NCBI GenBank assembly: GCA_001632425.1
Contig: KV425554.1
Location: 294,634-358,633, forward strand
Reading direction: 5' to 3'
Source: Neolentinus lepideus HHB14362 ss-1
Taxonomy: Eukaryota; Basidiomycota; Agaricomycetes; Gloeophyllales; Gloeophyllaceae
Length of the DNA stretch: 64,000 nt
Of this stretch, positions 41,380 to 55,262 are shown piece by piece; within the stretch, counting starts at the first letter, position 1, and every line of letters begins with the position of its first letter. A model generated the notes under the pieces. That model saw nothing but the letters and a program-made list of their open reading frames with translations, did no database searches and was not told where the DNA came from. The translations under genes were made by a program, and so were the position numbers.

Positions 41380-43094
41380 CTACAGGGTAAAAGGCGAGGG
41401 CCTGTCCGCAAGCCTCGGGAAAGCGTTGGTATTCGCCAATACAACCATCTGCTTCTCATGAGAAATATAGCCCCGCATGAACCCCTTATAGATCATGTTC
41501 GCTAGCAAGCACTCAGCCTCCTCCTGTATGACATCTATACCCGATATCTGCAGAGCGCAGTGGAACATCGAAATGGGTATACGGGTACCTTTCTGAGACG
41601 CCACCCATCTATCGGAATAGTGGTTAAATTCCGTACCCGCAGACCGGCTGGATGGCAACAACTGGGAAGTACTTACACTCTTCGGAACAGCCCTCTTATG
41701 CATAGCTCCCTCCCCTTTTCGAGATTCAAATAAAGGTTCAACTCCGTCAGCCTGCGCTCCCACTTATCCAAGGCCTCGTCGTATACTTTGATATCGCCCG
41801 TCCGGATGGCCTCGATAAACTGTGCGTACAGGTCATCCAGGGCGGGGAACCGTTCCATCAGCTCCTTCGACGGTAGGTGGCCCCTTAGGATTCTCAACGG
41901 AATGAGGTAAGTTAAAATCCGCCTGACTCCTTATCAGCCTCGTGGCGTTCACAGCTTGCAGCTTAGAAAAAGGAACTGCCTTACTCTTGATTGTTGTGAG
42001 CTTCTGTATGGCAGTGGTAAAAAGCTATTGTGAGCTCTTGCTCAGCCTACTGTGGGACTCAGTACCAGTGCCGACAAGTTCGATGGAAGGCCAAGCACCT
42101 GTGCATAATCCTCGTCGAGAAAATGTAACATCCCAACATAGTATCGGTAGGTGACCTATGATCACCTTAGCAAAGACTCATTTCGACGGGCCCAATCATA
42201 CCTGATGCGATCGTGGATATGAGGACAGTGGTGGAATATCCGAGTTGGCTTGTAGAGCTCTCAGAATGGGTTTGGCTAGAGAAATTCGTTTAACCTGCAG
42301 GTCTGTAAGGTCAATCTTACACTGAGATCGACAAAACCCACCCGGAAATACGTCTTCAACACCAATCCGACCACGTAATAAATTCCCCATTTACGGGACT
42401 CTGCTACAGCAGAGGTTCTAGGAAGGCTATTCAATAACGTAGCCTAGCAGATTGCCTGTGTTGGACCTTACCTGTCGGTCACACAATTTCCGAACGCTTT
42501 TGAAATAATCCGAGCAGCCTCCTCCATGCAGTCACTCTTCTGGTTGTTGGCTTGTAGGTCTGCCTTCACCTGTAGTAAGCATCTTATAGTACGAAAATAC
42601 TAATTTCCCTTCACATCAAATGCGAGGTCTCGCAAGTCTCGGAGAATGGCGAACAGTGCAGGTAAAGTCCACCCACTATTGCTCGTAAAGAACCTGAAGA
42701 ATAATCTGGCATGCCATACCATGAATTGAATTCGACTAATATACACGTTCAGGTCTGTCTACTTACGATACCAACTGCGAGTGCTCCTTGAATGCCTCCG
42801 CCGCTCGTTTCTTTGCCACATGGTGGACCACCAGAACATATTGAATGGCGATTTCGTCCCAAGGACTCTCGATACCGCCCTCATAGTACGAGAGGAACTG
42901 TTTCTTGGCACGAAACATCAGTCTTGCTGGAACCATGGACGGTCAGGGACGGCTACCGTGGGGCTCCTAAACTCCTTCACCAAGTCCTTTCCATGCGGAC
43001 TTGTCGGGCGTAGCAGATAGGCCAAGTTGGGTCCATTTTCATTCTCCAGAGCTTCAGTGAGCTGGACAAGGTATTCCGAGAACGTCAAGGGCAT
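41380..43094 (-). CDS. PCI-domain protein of the PCID2/THP1/CSN12 family
   Basis: Family members serve in the TREX-2 mRNA-export complex or as COP9-associated Csn12. About ten exons can be chained. It starts LTFSEYLVQLTEALEN at 43094, with first exons at 42957-43094 and 42767-42903. Then come LVSFFTSNSGWTLPALFAIL, VKADLQANNQKSDCMEEAAR, the hallmark SRKWGIYYVVGLVLKTYF, VTYRYYVGMLHFLDEDYAQAE and YLIPLRILRGHLPSKELME. The PCI/winged-helix part follows: YDEALDKWERRLTELNLYL, RVWVASQKGTRIPISMF, EEAECLLANMIYKGFMRGY and the ending FPRLADRP. The YHHL-like spacing and RILRG motif are standard. Which orthologue it is (PCID2 or CSN12) cannot be told by eye. It is head to head with the DsbA-like gene. Confidence 0.88.
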
Positions 43095-43287
43095 GTCGGT
43101 AGCGTAAACCGGACACGGAACACAAGCAAGCAGATGAAGACGCAGTTTCAGGTCAATGTGGCGTTATCTGCGAGCGTTCTGGTGCAAGCTGCCCCATATA
43201 GAAGGTCTTTACGATCAGTTATATCATGGCGAGGAGCACTGAACGCACACCTACCTCCTCCTTCCTCTTGTGTCTATCGACTATAAC
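43095..43287. promoter_or_regulatory. Divergent promoter of the PCI-domain and DsbA-like genes
   Basis: 193 bp between opposite start codons. The call rests on layout. Confidence 0.4.
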
Positions 43288-44189
43288 ATGGCTTTGCAAC
43301 CTTCCTTGCGTCCCCTTATAATTGCGGGCAGATATGACGCCCCACAGACTCTTGATATCTTCTGTAAGTGACTACAATCTCGGACCGCCCATCAGCCTCG
43401 CCAGGATGAAACTGGTCTACTCATACACCATACAGTGGATTATGTCTGCCCATTTAGGTTAGTTGAACAGGAATGGGAACTACATAGAATAATTGACATA
43501 ATTTTTACCAGCGCTAAGCTTGCTCTCGCCATCGATAGCGTCCTAAAACCGGCGCTCGATACAGGTGGCAAGTACGAAGGCAAAGTGAAAGCCATCTTCC
43601 GCCTCCAGGTCCAGCCATGGCATGCTTCATCTACATTCACTCACGAAGCTGGCCTAGCTGTAAGAATTATCCATAGTTATATTTCCTGACTTCCTCTGAC
43701 ACTATCACAGGCTGCCCGTGTCGCACCCGAGAAATTTTGGGCGTTCTCCCTTGCAGTGGGTCTTTTTCGGATTGTAAACAGCCACCATGAAGTGATATAA
43801 CTTTTAAATCAGCTCTTCAAGAAACAAACCGACTTCTTCGACATCCCTTCTTCGAACCTGACTCCCATCCAGATCCGCGAACAACTGGCGGCCGTTTTCG
43901 GTGAAGTCGCTGGTCAGGACAAAGTTGCAGCATTTAAAGATCTCCTTACGTTGAAGAGCACGCCAAATGGAGGTGTCGCTGTCACAGATGATCTGAAGTA
44001 CAACGGTAGGTATTCTGTTGAGTCGAGGCATCTCTCTGGTTGACCGGCGCGGCAGTCAAGTTTTCGAGGCAGAACGGAATCCACGTCTCTCCGACTGTCC
44101 TCTGGGATGGGATCGTTGCCAACGAGATCTCGAGCTCTTGGGGAGAGAAGGAGTGGTCGGAGTTCCTCGCAACGAAGGTGGTTGCTTAG
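43288..44189 (+). CDS. DsbA-like thioredoxin-fold protein with single-Cys CPFS site
   Basis: Six exons (43288-43363, 43436-43457, 43512-43659, 43711-43755, 43813-44005, 44056-44189) give 205 residues with exact phases. The second exon is only 22 nt. The order is that of DsbA/GST-kappa folds: LIIAGRYDAPQTLDIF, then the active-site helix DYVCPFSAKLALAID, IFRLQVQPWHASSTFTHE, a helical insert (FWAFSLALFKKQTDFFDIP), VKFSRQNGIHVSPTVLWDG with the cis-Pro at SPT, and a final helix WGEKEWSEFLA. The site has one Cys (CPFS), not CxxC, as in glutathione-transferase kappa-like members. So it is more likely to bind a thiol than to make disulfides. No signal peptide is seen, so probably cytosolic or mitochondrial. 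Confidence 0.85.
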
Positions 44190-44773
44190 CAAAGTTCCGA
44201 TGCAAGGATAGCTAAGTGTACGAGTAGGCCTGAATTACAATTTAGATTTCACTGGAGGGATAAATATATAAAGTCAGGCCCGACATATCAATGAACCTAT
44301 AGCAGCGGTGGCATATGACATATTTAGCATGAGCACCACTACTGATAATATTTTCGAGCAGCGCGAATGTTTAGTCATTGCTCTCTTCTGATTGTTGTGT
44401 TTCTGAGCAGTGCTCTCTTCGGAAATATATGTTCCCAGCTGATGGACAATGCGACCCAGCAAGTTCTCTCGAACTTTTGAGCTTGGACTACATAATAGTA
44501 TATAACTGCATTGAAACAGGCATGTCACATGAAGGCCGTCATATGCAGACAGCTACTTCAAGCAACACAAGGAAGAAAGGGATGAACTAGTGGCAGGATA
44601 TAACAGAATTTCATCGACCTGTCCAACTTTTGAATAACCGGTAAACCCAGCCCGGACAAGTTTCATGGTCTGACACAGGAATGGTGTCTTGCGGAGGTCA
44701 TCGGCCATAATTTCGCAGGCGGAGACGTGAAAAGAGAAAATGAGAATACGTCGCCCTCAGTCACTGTGCACAC

Positions 44774-44798
44774 CAGGCCGGCTTAAATTAGACAGGTA
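44774..44798 (+). repeat. Left terminal inverted repeat
   Basis: It pairs with 45929-45953 read on the other strand, 21 of 25 positions alike, sharing the core TAAATTAGAC. Confidence 0.8.
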
Positions 44799-45928
44799 AT
44801 CGATCGTTTTTGTACTTTCAGCCGGTAAGTGGTCGAATAAGGTCGAAACAGGTTTCGACTGAAAACCGGTTGAAATTATGATCTGGGCACTTAGTGCGAT
44901 AAACGGTCGAAATTTGTCTGTTGATGCAGCACGGCTATCGTGGGAATGCCAGTATCGGACTTAAGAAATGGATGCGCTCAGACACACTCTTGTTCATCTT
45001 GCCTCTGCCTACCATCCGTGAGTTTCTATGGTGTCTGATTCCTCTTTGCCGCAACTCTCGTAGAGTGTCTAGTATGCAGGTATGTTGCATCATTCATGAT
45101 TTATCTTTGCTCATCAGGTTTACAGAGACCAGTCTTCACGGGTATTGTACTGGACATGACGGGTCATGGGTTTATAGGTATGTATGTATACCTGTTGAGT
45201 TCTCTGATATGATGAGCTTATGTTTATGGATCCAGAAGTCCTTTAGCCACCTTGTGATATATTGTGAGCATATACAAACATCGTGACATGTTTTACTGAT
45301 CCTCAAGTGAATCATAGGATGGCCGGATTTCTACTGAAGCTATGAACCTTGGGGACTCCGTAAGTGTGACGTCTACTTCGTGCTAGCTAATGACAAACAT
45401 ATAGGGGTACTTTCTGCAGAGAGAGGCTGGGTTCTTTAAGGGCTCAGACCTGCAGTGTATGCCATTGCTCTACCCTTTTGCTCCTTCGGTCTCCTACCTC
45501 TGCTTCAATTTACTTCACATTTCCATTATTCCTATCTCAGACTTCGACTATTCATAGCTCACCGCCCTTCTACTGTAACATATTTTTCATTGTTGTACAG
45601 CCTGCTACCGTTGATCTAATGAAATTTGTGCTTTTCTCTGTTTGACACAATCTGGACGCAAATTGGATGAAAAATGTGCTCGAAAATAAGGGGAAATCCT
45701 AGAGGACCGGTTGCACGGAAAATGGATTATTTTGGCTACGATAAACTGCTCAAATTTGATAAACACTAACGAACGGAAAACCAGACGTTCCTGGGTTGAA
45801 TTGAGCTCGGTAGACCACCGGTCGGAATTCCCAATATTCGGGTCTATATTTCGACCGGTGGTTTCGTATGGTAAACGTACATTTTGAGCCGTCTGGCAGC
45901 TGGAATACATCCGTCTGGCGTACAAACC

Positions 45929-45953
45929 TACCGGTCTAATTTAGGCCGGTCTC
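45929..45953 (-). repeat. Right terminal inverted repeat
   Basis: Reverse complement partner of 44774-44798. Differences are single transitions or transversions spread along the repeat. Confidence 0.8.
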
Positions 45954-46385
45954 GCACTCCTAGAGAGTCTTCGGTAAGTACTGCCTGCAGGTGGAAAGGT
46001 TATGCCGCCGTGTGGTGAACGAGCTTGGGTAAAGCCGGCGACAGACAGCGGCGGTGCATCACGTGAGAGCCAAGTAATATGTCTTCATGTAGCTTCATGT
46101 GCATGATGCTGTGATTGGCCGAGGTCCTCTGATCTTGGCTACTTCTTGCCATCTTTCTCGTCAGCATGGGCAACGTACGACACAATGCAGGCTGTAAGAC
46201 TCGCCGGTGCCTGCAGGGCATTCCCATACTAAATCACATGCTACAACTTCAATAAAGCTCATTGTTCTACCGCAGTATGATACCCGTTCGCCTACTTAGA
46301 TAAATAGACGTCGCTAGCGAGTATAATAACATCATTACTAGTGCGATCACTTGAACATACAGACGATGGTGGATGTGGATTAGAC

Positions 46386-48501
46386 TCAGTCCCGTAGCAT
46401 GCTCTCCAGAACCTCTTTAACTTTTAGCGCATTAACCCTCCCGCGGCTGATCCTCATCACCCTCCCGACAAGCTTATTCACAACACCCGTGTTCCCCTTC
46501 TTGGCTGCAGCAGTTTCTGAAGGTAACACATCCATCGCCTCCCGGCACCACTGCTCCAGCTCAGATGAACCAGTATCACCGTCTGCGGGAAGGGCCAATA
46601 GGGACATTTCTTCGGCAAGTTTGGACGGCAGAGCGTTGGTACGTTGGTCAAGCATGCGACGAAGAAGGGTCTTCGCCGACGTTCCTAGATAGCAATGCAA
46701 TTTTTTCTGAGTGACGGACCACGGCCAGGAAAAGCAGTGTAGTTGCACCTGTGATGAGACCCTTTTGCACTAGATCAATGAGGTCAGCTAGTTGTTGAGT
46801 TGACACAGGATTCTGTTTGAATGTTAAGTTCCGTGCCGTCAACTGTCCTAGCAAATCGTGTGTGATCCTGTGGGGAAGTCAAACGAGAGCAACGACACCA
46901 CATCTCGGCTCTCACCAGTTCACGACGACTTTCGGGTCTCTACCAGTTGCGACAGTGTCAAAGTACGTCACCGCGCCCTCACCAACTTGGCCATCGAAAC
47001 CTACTTCGCGGCCAGCGTCCACTGACATCAAAACATCAGCATCTCGCGCAGTAAGTCCCTTGCTCATGAGACGTGCTCGGGTTTTAGCGGGTAGTTCCGG
47101 CATGGTGAAGCGAATCCGATCGACGTATGACTATGGAGCCAACCATCGCGCACGAGATGAGCCCATTGAATTAAGAGAATATGATATGCTTATAGCACTT
47201 ACTTGGTCCAGCAGTAACGGTGATAGGTTCGGATCAGGCATGTATCGATAATCAGGGGCATCCTCTTTACTTCGAAGAGAGAATGTTCGTGCCGCAGCTT
47301 CATCAAAACCCCGCGTCTCCTGCTGAACGAATTCTCCTTTCTCGAGAAGTTCTATTTGGCGGAATATTTCGCAAGCTGTTCAGTGCATTAAAGCTGAATC
47401 ATTCAGGCAATAAGTGCATACATACTGATCGCGACTTGCATAAATTTCACGCTGTTCAGGTTCTTGATTTCACAGCGTGTGCCTGGAGGCTCACCAACCC
47501 GATTGACAGAGACATTCACATCGCAGCGGAGAGATCCCTAGACGGAACTTTAGCCTCTGGAGCAGCCCTAGAGAAATCTCCAGACACTTACCTGTTCCAT
47601 GTTACCATCACTGGAACCAACAGAACGCAGAATTGCCTGCAGCGTTCGCAAATACACGCCAGCCTCTTCAGGAGACCTGTGGACGTGCGACATGATTTTC
47701 CCTTCCAACCAATCCAACGCCTTGCACGAACCGCATGTCCGGCTCCGAAACAATCTCCATAAGGCCGGTACCCGCCCTGTTCAGGTCGATCATAGAGGCT
47801 CGTCGGCGTGCATCAAATGCCGACTTTCCAGTGTCCTGGTGAATATCGATCAAACACGCAGTATCGTAGCTCCCATGCCCAAGTACCTGCTCTATCTGTA
47901 TCTGTTTGATACGGATTGTGCGTCTGGTCTCCAAGTCAAGCTGACCGCCGGTTGCGATTGGAGCTGGGGTCCCGACATAAGGGGAATGACATGCGATCGA
48001 TAAATGGCGCTCACCATAGTGCTGCGTTATCTGGTAGCCTGCGGGTAAGTCAGCGTAGAAGTAGTGTTTCCTATCGAACGCCGAACGGCGTTGCACTTGT
48101 GAACCCAAGGCAATTGCTGTCCGCAGAGTAAGATCAACACATGTTGGGTTCAATTTCTATCACAGTTCAGGGTTCCTCTTCGCAGAGCACTTGCATAGCC
48201 AACATACGGGTAACGTTCCGGGAAATGCAGCATCGTACGGAGAAACGGAGGTATTGGGAGGTTCATTAGGGTTTGATGTCAAGCTATCTTTTGCGTTTTT
48301 TTAGCTTAACACGTAGACTGAGACTTACATGGCGTGGTACGTACTTGAGAATAATTTAGAGCGCGACTTGATCTGTGCATGCACCTCAAGACCGACCACC
48401 ACTTCCCATCCAGGCCATCTACTATCTGTGTATCCTTGTGTCACTGTGGAAAAGAGACGTACATGAGGTAGCCTTCGTCGAAGTCGCCAACCGAAGCGCA
48501 T
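46386..48501 (-). CDS. PET112: Mitochondrial aspartyl/glutamyl-tRNA amidotransferase subunit B (GatB/PET112)
   Basis: With GatA and GatF/GatC it turns Glu-tRNA(Gln) into Gln-tRNA(Gln) in mitochondria. The start at 48501 gives a strongly basic presequence ([18 protein letters not shown]). Exon 1 (48329-48501) holds [21 protein letters not shown]. Next are [17 protein letters not shown], then [40 protein letters not shown], the GatB kinase-like block with KQIQIEQ and DTGKS, and [19 protein letters not shown]. Then [32 protein letters not shown] and [11 protein letters not shown]. The C-terminal YqeY-like part ([25 protein letters not shown] in the sense frame, [28 protein letters not shown]) ends at 46386. 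All conserved blocks are in order with no break. Confidence 0.95.
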
Positions 48502-48979
48502 AGAGTTGTTAAGCTTTGAAGGACTAAGCAGTAGCAGGGTCTATTTTTAGACGGTGTGCCACACTTTGATGCTGCCAAGAATTTCTACTTCGCACATTAC
48601 ACCATCTCTTGCCTTGCACACACAAACTATAGATGTGAAAAGTCAGAAGAAACTTGTATCATATTGTGAGTACAGTACAATGTGTGTACAATACATATGG
48701 AAACACCAAATACGGAGAACTCAAAACAACGCAAGATCGGATTCTCCAAGGAAGGCTAGGGAGAGAACTAGAAAGGTTCCTGTTTCGAAGAGGAGTCCCT
48801 GTAGAGTATCAAAGGAACAATAGTTAACCAACATGAGGGGAAATGCCGACTTTGAGATATAATTGTGGCGCAGAGGCCGGTGCGCTTCTATCGGCAGATA
48901 GCCTAAGTAGAACGCGACAGCATACTTCATAGCCCACAAAGCGGACCGCAGAAATAGTGCAAGGGGTTTACCGAGATCA
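48502..48979. other. Intergenic region, no gene seen
   Basis: It lies upstream of GatB and downstream of poly(A) polymerase, both minus. It should hold the GatB promoter. Nothing else is supported. Confidence 0.45.
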
Positions 48980-51684
<2,705 letters not shown>

Positions 51685-52137
51685 TTCTTGGATCAGACGG
51701 TAACGTTTGCGAAGAAGCTCTGAAGAATACGGAGGCAAGTCACTGTCTTGTGTAATGGTGAGCTGCAAGGGTATCGGCACTTGCCGTGGGGCAGCCGAAT
51801 GATACACCGGCGACGGCAGGACAAGCTCCCATTTATGCTCGCCCGGCTCAGTAAGGCTGCGCCAGTATTTGGATCCTGAGTTGTACTGTGAAACATTACA
51901 CACTCTCTGCTCCTCCCGCAATAGTAGGTATACCATGTTACAGCTACATATTACAAGACACTAATGTTCAAGGATCTAAAAAATATAGATAAATGTAGTA
52001 GAACCACAACGGATACGTCTAAGACTCGACCAGGGGAAGTGTGAGACACAAGGTACAAGGTTCTCAAAGGGCCAAACACATGAAGAATGGAGAGAGAGAG
52101 ATCTCGGGTATTTACGCACGAGTGGAAAAATGCGCCG
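51685..52137. other. Intergenic region, no gene seen
   Basis: It separates the poly(A) polymerase start from the end of the beta-helix gene. Open frames here overlap in several frames and lack family features. Confidence 0.45.
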
Positions 52138-53911
52138 CTACAGCCACTCCTTGCCTGCCATATACTCTGACCTCCTGAACCTGGATCGGGGAGCGGATCG
52201 ATTGAGAGCCCACTTCCGAATAAACCACGCTGCAACGGCAATGAGTGCGACACCAGCGATGATGCCGATAACCAGGCCTGCTGTACGACCAGCCGACGAG
52301 CCATGGCCAGAAGACACGGTAGAGGGCTCGGGGACGCTGACAGGGATAGCAGATGAGCTGGGATCGGGATTGCCGCCGAACGGCCAATAGTCGCCGCCAG
52401 TCGGTGGCATCACGCAGGTCAGCGAGTCGCCATCCGGTACGGAAGAGAAATCAAACTGCGTAGTAGATGATGAGACGGTGTTGAAGTCAATGACGAAGGG
52501 TGAGGGATTAGGGGTCTGGTCTGAAGAACTGCAGTTCGGTCCCCTGGATCCGATGAACGAGGTATTGCCTGTGAGCACGTTCTGCTCAACAGTGAAGTTA
52601 CGGGCTGAAGTCATGGCAATACCGTAGCCGAATGCACCGGTGAGCTGGTTATTGATGACGATTCCGGACTGGCTGACGTTATTGAAATAGCGGTCTCCGA
52701 ACCAAGTACGCGGCCCAATGGCAATTCCGATCCTAAACGAAATTCAATGTTCTGTTAAGACGAGTCATACTGCATGTGCAAAAGCCCTTACTTAATGATC
52801 ACATCGTCGGAGTTAGTCCCTTTCGAATCTTGGTCTTCATCTACGGTGTCGGTTGCGAAGCCACCAGCAATGGTATTGTTAGTCACAACCGTGCCGGTGT
52901 AATTTCCGTTCCATGGGTCATAGTCGACCATGTTAATGCCTCCGAGCAGGGTTTGCTGGATCATAACAGTCAGGAGTGCCCAGGAATAAGCGCATATAGC
53001 ACCCACGTCATGCACCCAAATGGTGTTATTTTCGACTCTCGTCCCAGGGGCACCGAACAAGACAATACCACCATCGGTAGGGTTGTCGATGAGATTATTA
53101 AGGACGAAGCTGTTGGCGCAAGCCATACTGATACCATCGGCCCACTGCTGGAAGGCGTCCGATCCACAAGGTCCGATATCGTTGTTCCTAACGGTGGCAT
53201 TGTTGCAATTCAAACCACCCTCTTGGACGTGCAAGCACGACCAGCTCCGCGGATCATAGGACTTGACGTATTCGATGAGCTGTCCAGAGTTCGCGCCACC
53301 CATCTCGATATTGGCACCTCCATTGGTCGGAGGCGCACCAAGGCGGGTCCCATTAATCTTGCATATATGTGTTAGGCAGTGGGCGAAAATCAAGAAAATG
53401 GATCGACTTACCTGGATATTCCGTAGCTTTACTCCGCTGCAATTGGAGCACGTGCCGTCCACCGCGGTCGTGTGTCCTGTGCCATTGAATACAGGGCCGT
53501 CAACCACAAGGGTAGCACGGTCGTCTCCTGTCGGGTACCCCTGCGTGCTGATCTCCTGATCCGGAGCGGCAAATAGGATAGGTGCATTTATGATGTATTG
53601 TTTTCCGGGACAGAGTGACAAGACATAACCAGCTCCAGAAGAGTTGAGAGCAACGTTCATCCGATCCGTGACGGTGTTTGCAGGGTCAGGGTCCACACAA
53701 GAGTCATCTCGGGCAAAATTGGGTTCTCGTCTACCATACGGTGAGTCGCCAATCCAGTCAGCTAAAAAGGGTAAGCGTACCTCTTAAGCATGGATTCATC
53801 TCTTGAAAGGTGTCTCCGATGAACTGGATCCTCAGATAGATGAGCAGACGCGTATGATGTTGCGGCTGATAGAAGGACTGTAGCTAGAGTGAGGGTAAAA
53901 CGAGAGTGCAT
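52138..53911 (-). CDS. Secreted or membrane-anchored parallel beta-helix protein
   Basis: Exons 53781-53911, 53412-53730, then about 53027-53357, 52789-52966 and 52138-52732. The start at 53911 opens a signal peptide (SRFTLTLATVLLSAATSYASA). The body shows the Asn-rich ladder of pectate-lyase-like right-handed helices: IIDGPVFNGTG-type turns (VVDGPVFNGTG), CSGVKLRNIQ, ATVRNNDIGPCG, VLNNLIDNPTDGG, VENNTIW, VVTNNTIAGG, IVINNQLTG, FTVEQNVLTGN. Many N-glycosylation sites occur. No polysaccharide lyase Arg/Lys set or GH28 Asp triad is evident, so the substrate is unknown. Near the C-terminus is one membrane segment (TAGLVIGIIAGVALIAVAAWF) followed by a basic end. It may sit at the plasma membrane facing the wall. 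Confidence 0.82.
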
Positions 53912-55262
53912 GGCGCCTAGCTTGATATGTGACGGGCGCGCTAGTTTGTTCGATGAAGTCGACGTTACACTGTCTAAAACAACAAGAGAAAAGATTCTAG
54001 AGAAATAGGCTGCAGAGCGTCCACCAAGCCGACGTCGTCGAGCAAGGGAAGAGGACGTTCGAGAGGGGTGGAGGGACAACCAGGGGAGCGCCGCCCGCCC
54101 GAGGCAACAGAGGTGGGTTTTGCCTAATTTGTCGTATGTCAAGATTCAAGTGCCGCCGCAAGTATCAGTACTGATGCTTCTTCCGTCGGCTTGCCACGGG
54201 CGCTGTGCACTGCTGCTTTTCGTCCTCGAGTGCTCCAACGTCGATGAGCTTGCTGAAAGAGTGCAGAAGAAAGAGGCGCTGTCGGTCTGGTAGACCGTAA
54301 CATGGAACTTGGTACATGCCGAGAATGGCATATTACGGTATATTGTTAGAATGGCACTAGTCTGCCGCGGGCTATGATCTCCTTTCTAGAGCCGCGTCGA
54401 AAATATCACATTCCAAACTTACAGCAAATGAAGTTCTGCGGTCGTTCGCGATGATTGCTCGATAGATCTCGTATGGCTTCATCGTGCGCGTATATCCCAA
54501 GATTTACAGCCCAGCAACCGTCAACATTTTTCAGGTGCTCTCATGTCCTCTCATATTGTTTTATCATGATGCCTCGGCCTCCTGACAAGCCGACACGCAC
54601 TGGGTGCACATATTCTGCGGAAGTGTGGGAGAGATTCCGTGCATCTCGTTCCAGTTTGGCCCAAGGAATACCAAGTCGTTCCAAGCTTGAGCCTGATGTG
54701 TCGCTTACTGGCGCCGCGAAAGTGCTGAATGCAACACAACCACGACGTGCAAAGCAAGGCGGCGAGTAACCTGAGGCTCAGAGCCCTCTGGAAGGCACTG
54801 CAAGTAGCTGTGCAGGGACTCGATTCTCGGTCAACTCAATGACGAGCACAGCGACAAAGCGTAAGGATACTTGTTTCTCCAGAATCTCCACATATACGCG
54901 GCGCAGGACGACCATCTCACCTAGTATGCAACGGCTCCGAGCTGGTACTGTCCACGAACCTTCCCATCTGAGCTTCTGACCGAGCACACCTTTCAGTTCC
55001 CGAGAACTCAATAATGAATTCGAAGCCCTTCTAACAACGTGTTCGCAATCTGTATCCGACCAACACATGGCGGTGCTCTGATTCCCATATATCGATAACA
55101 AGCTCTGCAGCATAGGTGAGTACATAATCCCATGCGTTCACTGCGATACAGTTATGGATCGATGTACCTGTCGACAGAGCTTCTCAGCCTTACCTCCGCT
55201 GCGTTACTGATGTAACGTTGTAGGTCCGTATTTACACCTGCATCTTGACATTCAGGTTATCA
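53912..55262. other. Divergent intergenic region of 1.35 kb, no supported gene
   Basis: It lies between the beta-helix start and the RNase III start. A minus frame of 115 codons at 54778-55125 and a plus frame of 104 at 54455-54769 are open but I could not link either to a family or to a consistent exon chain. A small gene cannot be excluded. Confidence 0.45.

Larger units (their letters stand above)
44774..45953. mobile_element. Putative non-autonomous DNA transposon (hAT-like) with terminal inverted repeats
   Basis: The ends are inverted repeats of about 25 bp with 21 matches. Both begin near (C/G)AG(G/A)CCGGC and contain TAAATTAGAC(A/C)GGTA. Subterminal regions on both sides repeat words like ACCGGTCGAAAT and GGTCGAAA. 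The inside has no transposase-like frame; the longest (44921-45286) is not similar to any family I know. The left start CAG and a possible degenerate 8 bp duplication (GCACACCA at 44768, GCACTCCT at 45954, 6 of 8) would fit the hAT superfamily. The family call is inference; the inverted repeats are seen directly. Confidence 0.7.
44190..46385. other. Gene-free region of 2.2 kb containing an inverted-repeat element
   Basis: No coding exon chain is supported anywhere here. It is the longest gap in the window and clearly AT-richer. Its central 1.18 kb is bounded by inverted repeats (separate entries). Confidence 0.7.

Noticed and set aside
44921..45286. 121-codon frame inside the inverted-repeat element
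   Set aside because: It has no catalytic motif of a transposase and no similarity to a known protein. It lies in AT-rich DNA with many stops around it.
54778..55125. 115-codon minus-strand frame
   Set aside because: The strand also reads sensibly in another frame after a possible splice (AELVIDIWESEHRH), so neither frame is convincing. No family is recognised.
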